Source: Peptococcaceae bacterium (lineage in GTDB: Bacteria; Bacillota; DSM-12270; Thermacetogeniales; Thermacetogeniaceae). Taken from it: a stretch of 6,393 bases of DNA. The stretch is from positions 1 through 6,393 of the forward strand of contig PLQY01000083.1 of assembly GCA_003160265.1 (NCBI GenBank). The letters run 5' to 3'. Of this stretch, positions 4,971 to 6,393 are shown piece after piece. Both the position numbers and the translations under genes were made by a program. Below the pieces are notes generated by a model, which did not search any database, had not been told where the DNA came from, and was given only the letters and a program-made list of their open reading frames with translations. Within the stretch, counting starts at the first letter, position 1. Every line of letters begins with the position of its first letter.

Positions 4971-5003
4971 ACTCATCACTCAATCCTCGTCACTCATTAC
5001 TCG
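4971..5003 (-). repeat. Degenerate inverted heptad repeat overlapping the nfo 3' end
   Basis: On the - strand this reads GAGTAATGAGTGACGAGG, then ATTGAGTGATGAGT: diverged ATGAGTA-type heptads, opposite in orientation to the copies at 4781 and 4919. It contains ACTCATTAC (4992-5000, + strand), an exact 9-bp complement to GTAATGAGT at 4923-4931 and 4930-4938. It encodes the last residues and the stop codon of nfo. Confidence 0.6.
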
Positions 5004-5840
5004 CAAGTTGCGCAGGGTGGACAGGTTGGCGACGTCCTCTTTCATGTCCGGCCCCTTTGGCGTCTCCAGGACCATCGGCAGGCGCTTCAGGCGGGGGTCG
5101 TTCAGGAGCAGGCGGAAGGCCTCCAGTCCGAGCTTGCCCATTCCGATGTGGGCGTGGCGGTCCAGGTGACCGCCCAGATCACCCAGGGAGTCGTTCAGGT
5201 GGATGGCCTTCAGGTGTTCGAGCCCAACCAGGCGGTCCAGGGAGGCGATGGTCTGCTCGTAGCCCTCGGGGGTGCGAAGGTCGTAGCCGGCGGCAAAGGC
5301 GTGGCAAGTGTCGAAGCAGATGCCGAGCCGCTCCGGGTAGAGGCAGCGCTCCATGATCACGGCCAGGTGCTCGAACTTGTAGCCTACACTGGAGCCCTGC
5401 CCGGCGGTGATCTCCAGCAGTACCGTCACCTGATCGTTCTGATGCCGGGTGAAGCACTCATCCAGGGCGCGGGTGACCCGGCTCAGGCCTGTGTCTTCGC
5501 CCGCCCCGCCGTGAGCGCCGGGGTGCACCACGATGAAGGGGAGCTTGAGGGTGGCGCAGCGCCCCACCTCCATGATGAAGCTCTCCAGCGATTTGTCCCA
5601 GGCGTCGTCGTCGGGAGTTGCCAGGTTGATCAGGTAGGCGGCGTGAGCGAAGATGGGATCGATCCCGGATGCTGCCCGGGCCGCCTGAAAGCGGGCGACA
5701 TCATCCGCCTCCAGGGGCTTGGACCGCCACTGCTGGTTGCTCTTGGTGAAGATCTGGATTGTCTCGCAGCCGATGCTGCTGCCGCGTGCAACTGACTTGT
5801 CCAGGCCTCCGGCAATGGACATATGGGCGCCAAGCGGCAT
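4980..5840 (-). CDS. nfo: Deoxyribonuclease IV (AP endonuclease)
   Basis: A 286-residue zinc-dependent endonuclease IV that cuts the DNA backbone 5' to abasic sites in base excision repair. The length matches the family (E. coli Nfo has 285). It opens PLGAHMSIAGGLDKSVARG, typical of the TIM barrel, and all nine expected metal ligands are in place: His66 (FAHAAYLINLA), His106 (VVHPGAH), Glu143 (LLEITAGQGSSVG), Asp177 and His180 (GICFDTCHAFAAGYD), His214 (IHLNDS), Asp227 and His229 (DRHAHIG), and Glu259 (VLETPKG). The ATG is preceded on the - strand by AAGGTGG, four bases upstream. It starts 15 nt after the aminotransferase stop, so the two are probably co-transcribed. Oddity: after the family-like end ...STLRNL, the last residues RVMSDED are encoded by a degenerate copy of the heptad repeat found downstream. 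They lie beyond all ligands, so activity should not be affected. Confidence 0.96.
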   Translation of the reverse strand: MPLGAHMSIAGGLDKSVARGSSIGCETIQIFTKSNQQWRSKPLEADDVARFQAARAASGIDPIFAHAAYLINLATPDDDAWDKSLESFIMEVGRCATLKLPFIVVHPGAHGGAGEDTGLSRVTRALDECFTRHQNDQVTVLLEITAGQGSSVGYKFEHLAVIMERCLYPERLGICFDTCHAFAAGYDLRTPEGYEQTIASLDRLVGLEHLKAIHLNDSLGDLGGHLDRHAHIGMGKLGLEAFRLLLNDPRLKRLPMVLETPKGPDMKEDVANLSTLRNLRVMSDED

Positions 5841-5855
5841 CTTGCCACCTTCTCT

Positions 5856-6393
5856 CTATTTTCCTTCTACCGCAGTCAGTACAACGTCCAACTGGCGCAG
5901 CATCTCCTCGACGTCGCCCCCGGTGATCACCAGGGGGGGCTGGAAGGCCAGCACGTTGCGGGAGCGGCCGTTCTTGCCGATTATGATGCCCCGGTTCTTC
6001 ATCAGCTCCAGCACCCGGTCGGTCTCCGTTGCCGCCGGCTCCTGGCCGTTTTTCACCAGCTCCGCTCCCAGCATCAACCCCAGTCCCCGCACGTCTCCGA
6101 TCAGCGGGTGTCTGTCTTTCAATTCGAGCAGGCGCCCCTTCAAGGATGCGCCCAGCTCGGCGGCGTTCTCGGCCAGTCTCTCCTTCTCGATGACATCCAG
6201 GGTGGCCAGGCCGGCGGTCATGGAGACCGGGTTGCCCCCCAGGGTGGAGGACCCGGGCCTGGTGTACCGGTCCGCCACCTCCGGGACGGCGATGAAGGCG
6301 CCGATCGGCGCCCCGTTCCCCAGGGCCTTGGCCACGGTCATGATCTCCGGCTCCACGCCCCAGTGCTCGATGGCGAACCACTTGCCGGTGCGC
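5856..6393 (-). CDS. Class III aminotransferase, C-terminal part (cut by window edge)
   Basis: The C-terminal 178 residues of a PLP-dependent class III aminotransferase; the frame is open to the right edge, so the start lies outside the window. Seen: RTGKWFAIEHWGVEPEIM at the left of the visible part (the usual GFGRTG motif minus its first residues); TVAKALGNGAPIGAF, whose lysine (codon 6327-6329) is the expected PLP Schiff-base residue; STLGGNPVSM, the phosphate-contacting segment; GDVRGLGLMLGAEL; and the C-terminal small domain with GIIIGKNG and FQPPLVIT. The family includes 4-aminobutyrate, acetylornithine and alanine-glyoxylate aminotransferases. The visible part looks closest, from memory, to the AGXT2-like group, but the amino donor cannot be fixed. 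A GTG at 6354-6356 is an internal valine, not the start. The stop is 15 nt before nfo, suggesting one transcript. Confidence 0.93.
   Translation of the reverse strand, partial: RTGKWFAIEHWGVEPEIMTVAKALGNGAPIGAFIAVPEVADRYTRPGSSTLGGNPVSMTAGLATLDVIEKERLAENAAELGASLKGRLLELKDRHPLIGDVRGLGLMLGAELVKNGQEPAATETDRVLELMKNRGIIIGKNGRSRNVLAFQPPLVITGGDVEEMLRQLDVVLTAVEGK

Noticed and set aside
4781..5003. CRISPR-like array
   Set aside because: The repeats are tandem heptads and two 26-nt copies 138 bp apart, without regular spacers or cas genes.
5701..6381. 226-codon - strand frame across nfo and the aminotransferase
   Set aside because: Arg/Gly-rich shadow in another frame of two recognisable genes.

Overview
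The window is about 6.4 kb of moderately GC-rich bacterial DNA. Strong AGGAGG-type ribosome binding sites, a consensus sigma-A promoter, an iron-sulfur Rrf2 regulator and a cysteine-rich ferredoxin-like protein point to an anaerobic, Clostridia-type Firmicute (a Peptococcaceae- or Moorella-like organism would fit). This assignment is inferred from gene content; no marker gene is present.

Layout. Positions 1-288 hold no gene I can defend. On the + strand follow a YccU-type CoA-binding protein (289-723), an RluA-family pseudouridine synthase (862-1770), a ferredoxin-like protein with a cysteine-rich C-terminal domain (1884-2681) and an Rrf2-family regulator (2826-3269). On the - strand, reading right to left, lie the C-terminal part of a class III aminotransferase (5856 to the window edge), deoxyribonuclease IV Nfo (4980-5840), an amidohydrolase of unknown substrate (3542-4756) and a 47-residue protein with a TTG start (3302-3445). 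Transcription converges near 3270-3301.

How the parts work together. The most coherent unit is the ferredoxin-like gene plus the Rrf2 gene. Both are preceded by the same 13-bp palindrome, GACTAT(A/T)ATAGTC, with the -10 hexamer of the promoter inside it. Its core fits the GACT-N5-AGTC centre known for IscR type 1 sites, and the Rrf2 protein has three cysteines spaced much like the cluster ligands of IscR and NsrR. I infer an autoregulated Fe-S or redox/NO-sensing switch that controls the ferredoxin-like protein. On the other strand, the aminotransferase and nfo are 15 nt apart and probably co-transcribed.

Two intergenic regions carry unexplained structure. Between nfo and the amidohydrolase, two 26-nt copies of an ATGAGTA heptad repeat flank a foldback sequence. 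A decayed inverted copy of the repeat supplies the last codons of nfo. Upstream of the 47-residue gene, the leader alternates G and C tracts in a way that could open or close its ribosome binding site.
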